In this document: positions 36,301-44,752 of the stretch, piece by piece
Numbering within the stretch: position 1 is the first letter of the stretch
How the letters are laid out: the number at the start of each line of letters is the position of its first letter
Assembly (NCBI GenBank): GCA_023394415.1
Contig: JAEXAR010000013.1
Location: forward strand, 4,116 to 68,115
Length of the DNA stretch: 64,000 nucleotides
Origin: Bacteroidota bacterium
GTDB lineage: Bacteria > Bacteroidota > Bacteroidia > Flavobacteriales > Weeksellaceae
Reading direction: 5' to 3'
Made by a program: the position numbers and the translations under genes
Notes under the pieces: model-generated
Told to the model about the DNA's origin: nothing
Database searches by the model: none
The model's input: the letters and a program-made list of their open reading frames with translations, nothing else

Positions 36301-39033
36301 AAACTTTACAGTTTTAATAATCCTCCTTATGCTCAAACGATAAAAAGTGTTAAGTTTTATGAATCTGAAAGTGATGCCGGCAAAGATATTAATGCTATAA
36401 CGACTCCTGATAATTACCCAGTTTATAAAACCCAGCCTAGGAAAGTAATTTGGGCCAGATTCGAGACCAATAATGGTTGTTATAGTACTCAAGAATTTGT
36501 TCTTAGAATTATTGAATCTATAAGTTTTACGGGAGGTCCTTCAAACATTGCACTTTGTGATGATAATTTTGACGGTATATATTCTTTTAACTTACGCGAA
36601 TGGTTAAATATCCAAATTAAAAACAGTAAACCAGGAGCAAGCTTCTTGTCTGATTATGATGCAACTATCGGAGCAACTTATACTTTCTATAGAAATAGTG
36701 CCCCTTCAGTTCCGTTAACTCCAGCCGAAGAAGCTTCATTTGTAGCAGACGCCACTAATAATTCTATAATATTAAGAGCTGACGGAAACGGATGTTCAAC
36801 AACCTTAAATATCACTTTTAGCTTTAACCCAATTCCAGTTTATACATTTAATCATCCTGCGGTTTGCAAAGTGGGTGATATTATTGATCTCACTGTTTAT
36901 GAATCCGATCCTCAAATGGCAGGAGGTATAACTTATGAGTATTACAAATCGGAAAATGATTTAATAAACGGTGCGAATAAAATATCAAATCCAAAACAAT
37001 ATCCTTATGAAGGCATAACACCAATTTATGCTAAGGTAATTAGAAGTACAGGAACTTGTAATGCGAAAGCTATTATAAACTTAAGTATTGAACCAGTAAC
37101 TCTAAAAACGTCTCAACTTAATATTAACCTTTCTTGCGATAACAATAATGATGGTAAAGAAATTATAGATCTTACCACATACCAGAGCCAATTTATTGAT
37201 AATAGTATGAATTATACATTCTATTATTATACTGCAGATCCTGGCTCAAATATTTATTCCAATCAACTTACAGCAACAGAAATTCAGAATTTTTCTGTGG
37301 ATAAGGATATGACTGTTTATGTAGCAGTAGTAAGCAATACTCCATCAAAGTGCTATGCAATTGGAACTATAAATTTTAAAGCCAATTTTCAGAAATCAGT
37401 TGTTCTTAATGATAATGTATTGTTAATTCAATGTAATAGCGGAGCTTCATCAACATTTTTTGATCTTACACAAGCTATTTCTAAATTATACGGTACTTCT
37501 AATACGCCTTATTCTACAACGGTTCAAGATGTTAGTTTCTTTGAAACGCAAGCAGATGCTGAAAAAAATATTAATGCAATTGCCAACAAAACAAACTATC
37601 CGGTTTCAAATACTTTAGCTTCCAAAATTGTTTGGGCAAGGTTTACCACTACATCCGGATGTTATTCTACCAAAGCATTTACTTTAAAACCAATTAATAA
37701 TTTGGCTTTTACCAATGCTTCACCTACAGTAAGTCTGTGTGATGATAATCTTGACGGTATTTACACTTTTGATTTGAAAAATTGGTTATCTCAACAACTA
37801 TCAGGAAGTATTGCAACATCAAGTTTTTTAACCGATTATGATGCAACTTTAGCAGCAAACTATGCTTTTTATTATAAAATAACAGATACCACACCTTTAA
37901 CAGCAACTGAAGAACAGAATTTCCAACCAAAACCCGGAACTACAACAAGCGTCTATCTAAAATCTACTTTAAATAACTGTACAGCGGTTCTAAAACTTAA
38001 TTTTAGTTTTACCAATTCTACAGTTTATGCTTTCACGCATCCACCAATTTGTAAAGAGGGAGAGACATTTAATCTGACGATGTTCCAGCAAGATGCGCAA
38101 CTTCAACCTGCCACTTCTTTTGAATATTATAAATCACAGAGTGATTTGGCGAATGGTGTTAATAAGATTACAAATCCTTCGCAATACGCTTATGAAGGAA
38201 TTAATACCATTTATGTGAAGGTTCTAATGGGGACATCTTGTCCGGTAAAAGCAACCATCAGTTTGGCTTTGAAACCGTCTCCTGTATTTAGTGTTCCATC
38301 TGTTTATTATTTCTGTGAAGGCTCATCTGTAGAAATTATGGCTAATGTTTCTCAGATTTATGCAGCAGGTTTGAAACCACAAACTTATATTTGGACATTG
38401 CCTGATGGTACTAAAGTCACTAATCAATACCCTAATTCTACTTATAATGCAACAACCGCAGGTAATTACTCATTAACCATTGTGGCAGATAATGGTTGCG
38501 CCAGTACAGTAAATTTTGCAGTGAAGGCTTATGATGCTCCTCAGATCTACAAACTTGCAGTAGAAGGAAATAAGGTAACCGTATTGGCAACTTCACCAAA
38601 TAAAAACAGAAAAGTACTTTACACTTACGATGGTTTCGGAACTTGGCAAGAAAGTTATATTTTCTATAATGTTCCGGCTGGTGTAAGAACGTTTTATGTA
38701 CGATATGAAGACAATTTTACGGAAGATAATTGTGTTCCAAAGCCAATGTCTGTCACTATTCTTCAAAATATGAATTATATAACGCCAAATGGTGATGGTT
38801 ATAATGATACGTGGAAAGTCTCTAATATTCAGGATATTGGAAATGGAAATGCATCTGTACAGATTTTTGACCGATATAATAAATTAGTATTCCAAAAAGA
38901 AAGTAATACCGAAATTATTTGGGATGGTCATTATGGTGGTAGAGTTCTTCCTACAGACACCTATTGGTATATCCTAAAATTGCCTGATGGAAGAGTTCTT
39001 ACAGGATGGATTTTGCTTAAAAATCGAGACTAA
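33397..39033 (+). CDS. Large T9SS surface protein, gliding-motility-type C-terminus
   Basis: An 1878-residue exported, probably adhesive protein. The start is GTG 33397, giving the signal peptide MRNFYSSLLFLFVFVSEILI. Residues about 40-270 form a nidogen-like domain. A long series of beta-sandwich modules follows, many opening with a Cys-Asp-x-N-x-Asp-Gly word (CDANNDG, CDNNNDG, CDDNFDG, CDDNLDG) that could bind calcium. Residues about 845-1240 are duplicated at about 1240-1632. The last 85 residues (NYITPNGDGYNDTWKV to GWILLKNRD) are the gliding-motility-associated (T9SS type B) sorting domain. It is not SprB itself but of the same export class. It is convergent with a lipoprotein gene, overlapping by 4 bp. 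Confidence 0.9.
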   Translation: MRNFYSSLLFLFVFVSEILIAQVCPTLTDNNGIQDNININCSYISSNKCLDLKANNFNPINDTGNYGVSSLAYAPQLPYNSGTAVGIYEDDKYVKRISFNDTSLFGNTPFSFSFYGNSYPSLLISSNSFITFNQLFQENDYSTGDISGHQIPDAYFPSSSVFGVFQDLEFIKDQGSEIYYKVDGVAPCRTLTISFYKGKIVGTDQFITSQIVLHEYSNKIDVFVESKPLPQLTARHRESLIGITGEKSVGIAAPGRNTGIWSASNEGWQFTPNGTLINPTYQWYKDGVLIDLWDFTNVKNVTVCPVNPVEVYTVKANYKLSNGNVISYSKDIKITYDSTYPLTKDFTKTFCSGDNSPVYQSNFYSDLTSNPVANFNFKFYSSNANAIAGGTPNFDPALPLNKSLTYYVRVENKNDPSCYRIAILKLGDPLSALLTTTVQICDANNDGTEKNYQLSNLLCQLFSGLQYTDPKFYIDASTIPVTTADLTTSSKIFVEVNTSCGLVKYGPININFSSGPNVNTITNPVNINLCDVVTNGNSSGIETNFDWKEYFAQNGIIISNDPGVSKITFYVSEDNAKSGSGQLTYISEGIPNAEPALDYVYYVYARVEYPMTNTCFGSCYSVAKIPVRVKFNKIILNVKDKDTDNIPDNPEIFDDEDADIYYCKDGPRNVDLEADSKSIITITNPMNGNGLTITYHNTLAEADDLNNPGISKNQTIPNVVLKSFYIRYRYSNSNCYVIKKLNYDYGQFYVRSTVSLCAGSAGSSITVILANYNNYILEPMFYQNPRPTIEYFSDAAATNAITQITMSGSSVTVYAKVTLGLVPGCSEVFPVVFSPRTTPELLKSSITIYSYCDNNNDGVEYYDLTTLESQIIDLSTGPYTIEYFKNFNAVNNTLSGFIPRSLAQRYTLTDGGKVYVAFHKDGCYSKAEINFSVNLQKTIELINDIDVALIQCNITGQVSNFNLNDAIPKLYSFNNPPYAQTIKSVKFYESESDAGKDINAITTPDNYPVYKTQPRKVIWARFETNNGCYSTQEFVLRIIESISFTGGPSNIALCDDNFDGIYSFNLREWLNIQIKNSKPGASFLSDYDATIGATYTFYRNSAPSVPLTPAEEASFVADATNNSIILRADGNGCSTTLNITFSFNPIPVYTFNHPAVCKVGDIIDLTVYESDPQMAGGITYEYYKSENDLINGANKISNPKQYPYEGITPIYAKVIRSTGTCNAKAIINLSIEPVTLKTSQLNINLSCDNNNDGKEIIDLTTYQSQFIDNSMNYTFYYYTADPGSNIYSNQLTATEIQNFSVDKDMTVYVAVVSNTPSKCYAIGTINFKANFQKSVVLNDNVLLIQCNSGASSTFFDLTQAISKLYGTSNTPYSTTVQDVSFFETQADAEKNINAIANKTNYPVSNTLASKIVWARFTTTSGCYSTKAFTLKPINNLAFTNASPTVSLCDDNLDGIYTFDLKNWLSQQLSGSIATSSFLTDYDATLAANYAFYYKITDTTPLTATEEQNFQPKPGTTTSVYLKSTLNNCTAVLKLNFSFTNSTVYAFTHPPICKEGETFNLTMFQQDAQLQPATSFEYYKSQSDLANGVNKITNPSQYAYEGINTIYVKVLMGTSCPVKATISLALKPSPVFSVPSVYYFCEGSSVEIMANVSQIYAAGLKPQTYIWTLPDGTKVTNQYPNSTYNATTAGNYSLTIVADNGCASTVNFAVKAYDAPQIYKLAVEGNKVTVLATSPNKNRKVLYTYDGFGTWQESYIFYNVPAGVRTFYVRYEDNFTEDNCVPKPMSVTILQNMNYITPNGDGYNDTWKVSNIQDIGNGNASVQIFDRYNKLVFQKESNTEIIWDGHYGGRVLPTDTYWYILKLPDGRVLTGWILLKNRD

Positions 39034-39650
39034 ATTGTCCATTGATCATTGATGATGGCGATGAGGTAATGCTTCCCGTTTAGTTCTTCAAAAACAAATC
39101 GAAGTGAGTTCCAATCCATTTCTGGATATTTTTCAGTTCCCGGGATGTAATTTTCGGTGAACAGGTGTTTAGGATATGTTTCTTCTAAATTATTAAGTGA
39201 ATTTCCGCTTCCTTGAAAGACTTTGTAAGTGTATTGTGATTGGGTATAATCTTTTTTGAAAACCCACGTTTCCAGATAGTCTTTTATAGAAAGTATCAAC
39301 GGTTCACCACTTCCGTCTCTGCTTCCCCAAGTGAATTTTACATTAGTGGAGATGTATTTTTCAAAATCTTTTTTTCTGAAAATCTTGTTTTCAGGATTTA
39401 GATAAGCGTACATCGAGAACCGAACACCTTTTTCAGGATGAATGTAGCTTAAAAATTGGGTGTAGTTTCTTGATTTTAAGGCTTGAAGTATCTCGTCGTT
39501 CAGAATTTTTATTTGTTCTTCTGTTGTGATTTTCTTTGAAATATCAGTCGATTTTTCGCTTTTGATTACTGAAGTTTTGTGTCCTGAAGGAATCTCTTTT
39601 TTACAGGAAAAGCAAGTAAGTAAAACGATAAAATAAAAAGGAACTTTCAT
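39030..39650 (-). CDS. Lipoprotein of unknown function
   Basis: A 206-residue protein with a lipoprotein signal peptide (MKVPFYFIVLLTCFSC; lipobox LTCFSC with the acylated Cys at 16). A Lys/Ser-rich linker and a mixed alpha/beta domain containing TEEQIKILNDEILQALKSRN follow. The core looks like the SnoaL/NTF2-like kind of fold often seen in such lipoproteins, but I cannot confirm that. Its stop overlaps that of the giant surface protein. It is probably in the periplasm or on the outer membrane. Confidence 0.75.
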   Translation of the reverse strand: MKVPFYFIVLLTCFSCKKEIPSGHKTSVIKSEKSTDISKKITTEEQIKILNDEILQALKSRNYTQFLSYIHPEKGVRFSMYAYLNPENKIFRKKDFEKYISTNVKFTWGSRDGSGEPLILSIKDYLETWVFKKDYTQSQYTYKVFQGSGNSLNNLEETYPKHLFTENYIPGTEKYPEMDWNSLRFVFEELNGKHYLIAIINDQWTI

Positions 39651-39704
39651 AATAATATTTTAATAGTGAAAACAAATATCAGACCTCAATTACTACAATA
39701 AACC

Positions 39705-39712
39705 TACCTTTG
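39705..39712 (+). promoter_or_regulatory. Candidate -7 box of the YpdA-like gene
   Basis: TACCTTTG matches TAnnTTTG and ends 4 bp before the ATG at 39717, so the mRNA would have almost no leader. Confidence 0.4.
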
Positions 39713-39716
39713 TATT

Positions 39717-40685
39717 ATGGAATTATATGATATTTTGATTGTTGGTGGTGGTCCTATTGGTCTTACTTGCGCATTGGAAGCCGAAAAACATAACCTCAAA
39801 TATATAATTATTGAAAAAGGAACCATTGTAAATTCGCTTTACAACTATCCTTTGTATATGCGTTTCTTTTCCACTGCAGAAAGGCTTGAAATTGGTGGGA
39901 TTCCCTTTATTTCAACCGCTCCGAAACCTGGAAGACAGGAGGCTTTGGAGTATTATCAAGGGATTGCAAGACATAAGAGTCTCCACATCAACCTTTACGA
40001 AAAAGTAGAGAAAATTTCAAAATTCAGTGAGGTTTTTGAAGTTGAAACTTCTGAGTCTGAATATCTTGCTAAAAACATTATCATCGCTACCGGTTTTTAT
40101 GACATTCCGAATCTAATGAATATTCCGGGTGAAGATTTGCCGAAAGTAAGACATTATTACACCGAACCTTATCCTTACGCCAAACAGAAAATTGTAGTGG
40201 TGGGTGCCAGCAACTCTGCAGTAGATGCAGCTTTAGAAACTTACAGAAAAGGAGCCGAAGTTACCATGATTATTAAAGGCGATAAAATTTCAGACAGCGT
40301 AAAATATTGGGTGAAACCGGATATTGAAAACCGAATTGCTGAAGGCAGCATTAAAGCTTATTTTAATTCAGAAATCATTGAAATTAAAGAAGATATAGTG
40401 GTTTTTAGAAACTCTGATGGCGAAATAAAAAACCTAAAAAACGATTTTGTTTTAGCAATGACGGGTTATCTTCCTGATTTTGAATTTCTCAAAAACTCAG
40501 GTGTCAAATTGGAAGGCGAATGCTTAAACCCTATTTATAATCCCGAAACAATGGGAACCAATGTTGATCATTTATATTTGGCTGGTGTGGTTTGTGGCGG
40601 GAAGAATACACATCTTTGGTTTATCGAAAACTCAAGAATTCACGCTGAAATGATTGTTAAAGACATTATTTCAAAACAAAATTAA
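39717..40685 (+). CDS. YpdA-like bacillithiol disulfide reductase
   Basis: Flavin-dependent NADPH oxidoreductase of the YpdA (Bdr) family, which keeps the low-molecular-weight thiol bacillithiol reduced. The 322 residues have the FAD motif ILIVGGGPIGLTCALEAE (about 6-23), the NADPH motif VVVGASNSAVDAALETY (about 161-177) and a final GVVCGGKNTHLWFIENSRIH. The CxxC redox motif of thioredoxin reductases is absent, as expected for YpdA. Its 3' end overlaps that of the convergent TonB receptor by 20 bp. Bacillithiol use in this organism is inferred from the family only. Confidence 0.87.
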   Translation: MELYDILIVGGGPIGLTCALEAEKHNLKYIIIEKGTIVNSLYNYPLYMRFFSTAERLEIGGIPFISTAPKPGRQEALEYYQGIARHKSLHINLYEKVEKISKFSEVFEVETSESEYLAKNIIIATGFYDIPNLMNIPGEDLPKVRHYYTEPYPYAKQKIVVVGASNSAVDAALETYRKGAEVTMIIKGDKISDSVKYWVKPDIENRIAEGSIKAYFNSEIIEIKEDIVVFRNSDGEIKNLKNDFVLAMTGYLPDFEFLKNSGVKLEGECLNPIYNPETMGTNVDHLYLAGVVCGGKNTHLWFIENSRIHAEMIVKDIISKQN

Positions 40686-42702
40686 CTCCCAAATTGAAAT
40701 TTCTTTTCGCTGCCGGATTATAATACCTTCCACCAAAGGCATTGATGTCGTAACCCAAAACATAGTCGGTATTGTAGAGGTTTTGGATCTGAACATTGAA
40801 GTTACAATCAAAAGTTTTAAAGCTAAATGGATATCGTACGGTGATTGTTCCTGCTAAACTTGGCTCTGATTGAACGCTGTTGGCGTCATTCAAATCAATT
40901 TTTGAGGTATAAAAGTGGGCATAATCAAGTTCTAATGTTTTGAAAAACCTGAAGTTGATTAAACTTTGCAAACTCGTCGCAGGTACACCTGTAATTCGAT
41001 TCCCTGAAAAATCCTCTTGGTCTTTTTGGTAATGGTCAAATTTAAAATTGTAAAAACTTCCCGAGAACCAAAATTTCAGATTATTGATAATTTTAGAATT
41101 AATTTTGAAGTTCTTTGTTTCTGCAACCAATTCAAACCCTTTCTGGATGGTGCCACCTGCATTGACAAAGTAATCTTGTCCGTTCTCGTTTTGTCGTCTT
41201 AAAATTGCTTTTTGCAAACGGAAATCAAAATAATTGCCTTCAATAAAAAGGAAGTTACCAAATTGTTTACGGATGCCAATTTCTTTATTCCAACCAAACT
41301 CCGGTTCTAGTTCTAAATTGATTTGTTGGGTTGAAGAACGCAACTCCTCCGAAGTGGGTGCAGAATTTCCCTTGCCAATTTTCCCACGAATGGAAAGATG
41401 GTCCTTCAGTAAATAAGTCACACCCAAGTTTGGTAATAATTGATTTTTATAAGACTTTGATCCGCTTTCAGAACTTGGAAAAAGCCTTTTCCATTCGTAT
41501 TTAACCGAATTTAAACTTAAAGAAACATCCATAAAAAGGGTTTGTTTGTAATCTGCTTTTTGCGAGAGGAAAACAAATCCGCTGTGGGTTTTTATTCTGT
41601 CAAAATTTTGCGGATTTCCAGGTATTCCTTTTACGTTGTTAAAGTTTTTTACCAAACCTTTGTTTATTCCGCCTTCATAACCTAAACGTGTTTGTAGGGA
41701 CCAGTTTGTAAAATTTTTATCAAAATTAAGATGTGTTCTCACTGCAACATTATTTTCAAACCGCTTCTCATAATTGGTGATGAAAGGATTTCGAAAATCA
41801 GTATATGCACCCTGAAAAAGGGCAAAATGCGATAAAGCTTGTGTTATTGGAAACTGGTGTGAAATCCCTGCAAAAAATGTTTTGTTATAGATGCCGGCAT
41901 TTTGTTCCACAGCTCCGGGAAGGGTAGAAGTAGCAGGTCGTGCTTGTTTTCTGTTGGCAAGCATCTGTGATGCATTCAAACCGCCTGGAGTTTCGTAGTG
42001 AAGGTCAGTATAAAGTAGAATTGTATTAATTTGGTGGTTTTCACGATAACGCCATTGGTCTTTTATGAAGAAATTTTTTCGGTTTAATGCCGATTGCTCA
42101 CGGTAAGATTGCGATGTGTGGAAACTCTGAAACAGTTGTAAGAAATGTTTTCCAAAATTGTTAGAGTAGTTAATGTTTTCTTTGAAGAGGCCGTAGCTTC
42201 CGGTTTTTAATCCAAGATTTTTATTTTCAGAGTTTTGGGTTTTCAAAAGTGCTGTTCCGCCTGTTACCGCACCAAAATCGCCACTTTCGGGACCTTTATA
42301 AATTTCGATGTTATGAATGAGTTGCGGATCGAGTAAATTCAGATAGGTATTTCCCGTAGCATCCGAAAGTATGAAATCGTCCAGATAAATTTTAACATTT
42401 TTTACCCCAAAAGGCGATCGTAAAGTGCTGCCTCTGATGGAAAGACGGTAGCTTCCGGGAGAACGTTCTTCCATTTTTGTTCCGGGTAACAGATTTAAAC
42501 TTTCTAAAAGTCGATCGGGATTGTTTTGGTTCTTTAAATTTTCACCAACAATGGAAACTGATTTTGTAGACGTCATCAATTTTACAGGCTTTTTGTAGGC
42601 ATCAATCTTTACTTCAGAAATAAGGTTAGTGCTGTCTTTTTGTTGTGCATGCACAATGCCTCTACAAAAAAATAATGCCCAAAAAACAGCCAAAAACTTC
42701 AT
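40666..42702 (-). CDS. TonB-dependent outer-membrane receptor
   Basis: A 678-residue TonB-gated outer-membrane barrel. A signal peptide (MKFLAVFWALFFCRGIVHAQ) is followed by a plug domain with LLESLNLLPGTKMEERSPGS, RLSIRGSTLRSPF and NIEIYKGPESGDFGAVTGG (residues about 60-150). The barrel covers the rest. The plug lacks the siderophore-type motifs seen in the receptor at 18 kb, so the substrate could be a metal chelate, vitamin or other small ligand. It has no SusD partner. The gene is single, with a 207-bp upstream gap in which I found no riboswitch I could name. Confidence 0.9.
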   Translation of the reverse strand: MKFLAVFWALFFCRGIVHAQQKDSTNLISEVKIDAYKKPVKLMTSTKSVSIVGENLKNQNNPDRLLESLNLLPGTKMEERSPGSYRLSIRGSTLRSPFGVKNVKIYLDDFILSDATGNTYLNLLDPQLIHNIEIYKGPESGDFGAVTGGTALLKTQNSENKNLGLKTGSYGLFKENINYSNNFGKHFLQLFQSFHTSQSYREQSALNRKNFFIKDQWRYRENHQINTILLYTDLHYETPGGLNASQMLANRKQARPATSTLPGAVEQNAGIYNKTFFAGISHQFPITQALSHFALFQGAYTDFRNPFITNYEKRFENNVAVRTHLNFDKNFTNWSLQTRLGYEGGINKGLVKNFNNVKGIPGNPQNFDRIKTHSGFVFLSQKADYKQTLFMDVSLSLNSVKYEWKRLFPSSESGSKSYKNQLLPNLGVTYLLKDHLSIRGKIGKGNSAPTSEELRSSTQQINLELEPEFGWNKEIGIRKQFGNFLFIEGNYFDFRLQKAILRRQNENGQDYFVNAGGTIQKGFELVAETKNFKINSKIINNLKFWFSGSFYNFKFDHYQKDQEDFSGNRITGVPATSLQSLINFRFFKTLELDYAHFYTSKIDLNDANSVQSEPSLAGTITVRYPFSFKTFDCNFNVQIQNLYNTDYVLGYDINAFGGRYYNPAAKRNFNLGVNFVLK

Positions 42703-42880
42703 ATTAAGTTAAAAAGATAAAATGAAATGTAATAATTATGCAAAATTGGATGGTGAATTTACACCTAAATTTGTCATTACAAAACAAGAGTTGTGGCTTA
42801 TATCATCTCCAACATTAAAAAAAGATACAGAAAAGTCCTGCAAAACCTTAAAGGTAAAATTTTTATCTCAGGTGAAATAT

Positions 42881-42912
42881 AAAAAAATCAGAGCATTTGC
42901 TCTGATTTTTTA
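42881..42912 (-). terminator. Terminator of glnS
   Basis: ATCAGAGCA and TGCTCTGAT form a perfect stem flanked by A and T runs. On the minus strand it overlaps the glnS stop codon at 42910. Confidence 0.85.
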
Positions 42913-44583
42913 TTGTGGTTTATATCCGTCTTTTAATGTCACGGTTCTATTGAAAACCATTTTCTCTGCAGTAGAATCTTTATCTTTTGTAAAGTATCCA
43001 ATTCTTTGGAATTGTAATGGTTCTCCTACTTCTACATCTTTCAGGGCAGGTTCAGCGAAGCCTTCAACTACTTTTAAAGAATCGGGATTAATATATTCTA
43101 AAAAGTCAGTTTCTTTTTCTGCATCGGGCTGTTCTACAGTGAAAAGTCTTTCGTAAATTCTTACCTCTACAGGAAGGGCGTGTTTTGCTGAAACCCAATG
43201 CAAAGTACCTTTCACTTTTCTCAAACTTTCTTCAGTTCCGCTTCCAGATTTTGATTTTTCGTCATACGTAGCATAAATAGTAGTAATTTCGCCGTTTTCG
43301 TCTTTTTCTACACGCTCTGCCTTGATGATGTAAGCCGATTTCAAGCGTACCTCATTTCCTAAAGATAAACGGAAGAATTTTTTCGGAGCCTCTTCCATAA
43401 AGTCTTCACGTTCGATGTAAAGTTCTCTACTGAAAGGGATTTTCCTTGTTCCGGCATTTTCATCCTCAGGATTGTTCTCGGTTTCCAGCCATTCTTCTTG
43501 ATCTTCAGGATAATTTTCAATGATCAATTTCACCGGATTTACAACGGTCATCATTCGTTTTGCGATTTTGTTTAAATCTTCACGCACGAAGAATTCCAGA
43601 AGTTGTATTTCGATGAGGTTTTCTCTTTTTGCTACACCAACTCTTTCAATAAAATTTCTAATGGAAGCAGGTGTGTAACCTTTTCTTCTTAAACCGGAAA
43701 CGGTTGGCATTCTTGGATCGTCCCAACCTGTTACGATGCCTTCTGCTACAAGCCTTTGAAGTTTTCTTTTAGAAGTAATCATATAAGAAACGTTCATTCT
43801 GGCAAACTCACGTTGTTTATTTCTTATTTTTCCAGCATCGTAAACCTGATCAAGATACCAATCGTATAAAGGTCTGTGGTTTTCGAATTCGAGAGAACAT
43901 AATGAATGGGAAATCTGTTCTATATAATCACTTTCACCATGTGCCCAATCGTACATCGGATAGATTTTCCATTTTTCTCCGGTTCTGTGATGCGGTCTTT
44001 TTAGAATTCGGTACATCACAGGATCACGCATGTTCATATTTGGAGAGGTCATATCAATTTTTGCTCTCAATGACATAGCACCTTCCTCAAATTCTCCGTT
44101 TTTCATTCTTTCAAATAAATCCAGAGATTCTTCAATAGGGCGGTTTCTGTATGGGCTTTCTACGCCGTCTTCAGTTGGGTTTTTTCTTTGTTCGGTAATT
44201 ACTTCCGAAGGTTGTTCATCAACATACGCTTTTCCGTCTTTAATCATTTGTACTGCCCAATCATAGAGTTGATCAAAATAATCAGAGGCATAAAGTTCTT
44301 TGTCCCATTTAAAACCGAGCCAAGCCACATCTTCTTTGATGGAGTCTACAAATTCCTGTTCTTCCTTTTCAGGGTTGGTATCATCAAAACGAAGGTTTAC
44401 GGGAGCGTTATATTTTTCTCCCAGACCAAAATTGATGCAAATTGCTTTGGTGTGCCCCACATGCAAATAACCATTGGGTTCCGGTGGGAAACGGAAGCGT
44501 AACTCTTCACGCTTCAATCCTTTTGATAAGTCTTCTTCTATAATTTGCTCAATAAAATTGAGTGATTTTTTTTCTTCTTCCAT
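42910..44583 (-). CDS. glnS: Glutamine--tRNA ligase
   Basis: Charges tRNA-Gln directly with glutamine (class Ic synthetase). At 557 residues it matches GlnRS. The HIGH motif appears as PPEPNGYLHVGHTKA (about 32-46) and the KMSKS-type motif as ITSKRKLQRLV (about 266-276). The C-terminal anticodon-binding beta barrels begin around VNPVKLIIENYPEDQEEW. A TAAATTTG box lies about 20 bp upstream on the minus strand (44610-44603). The gene is a single transcription unit. Confidence 0.95.
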   Translation of the reverse strand: MEEEKKSLNFIEQIIEEDLSKGLKREELRFRFPPEPNGYLHVGHTKAICINFGLGEKYNAPVNLRFDDTNPEKEEQEFVDSIKEDVAWLGFKWDKELYASDYFDQLYDWAVQMIKDGKAYVDEQPSEVITEQRKNPTEDGVESPYRNRPIEESLDLFERMKNGEFEEGAMSLRAKIDMTSPNMNMRDPVMYRILKRPHHRTGEKWKIYPMYDWAHGESDYIEQISHSLCSLEFENHRPLYDWYLDQVYDAGKIRNKQREFARMNVSYMITSKRKLQRLVAEGIVTGWDDPRMPTVSGLRRKGYTPASIRNFIERVGVAKRENLIEIQLLEFFVREDLNKIAKRMMTVVNPVKLIIENYPEDQEEWLETENNPEDENAGTRKIPFSRELYIEREDFMEEAPKKFFRLSLGNEVRLKSAYIIKAERVEKDENGEITTIYATYDEKSKSGSGTEESLRKVKGTLHWVSAKHALPVEVRIYERLFTVEQPDAEKETDFLEYINPDSLKVVEGFAEPALKDVEVGEPLQFQRIGYFTKDKDSTAEKMVFNRTVTLKDGYKPQ

Positions 44584-44602
44584 TTCAGTAATGATTCGAA
44601 GG

Positions 44603-44610
44603 CAAATTTA
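44603..44610 (-). promoter_or_regulatory. Candidate -7 box of glnS
   Basis: On the minus strand TAAATTTG matches TAnnTTTG and ends 19 bp before the start codon. Confidence 0.45.
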
Positions 44611-44752
44611 CGCATTATTGACAGAACGAAAAAACGGTGTATATACAGAAAACTTACTTCTGAATTTTATTAATGCTATTAATATATTTTCATTTGTAAA
44701 GCCTGAATTTGAGTAGAAATACTTAATTTTATACAATAAACACTGATAACGC

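Noticed and set aside
42703..42909. Possible cobalamin or other riboswitch upstream of the TonB receptor at 42702
   Set aside because: I could not find the conserved core of any riboswitch class I know; the region is plain A/T-rich sequence plus the glnS terminator.
42722..43156. 144-residue frame upstream of and into glnS
   Set aside because: Its second half is antisense to glnS and runs through the glnS terminator; the first half has no family likeness.
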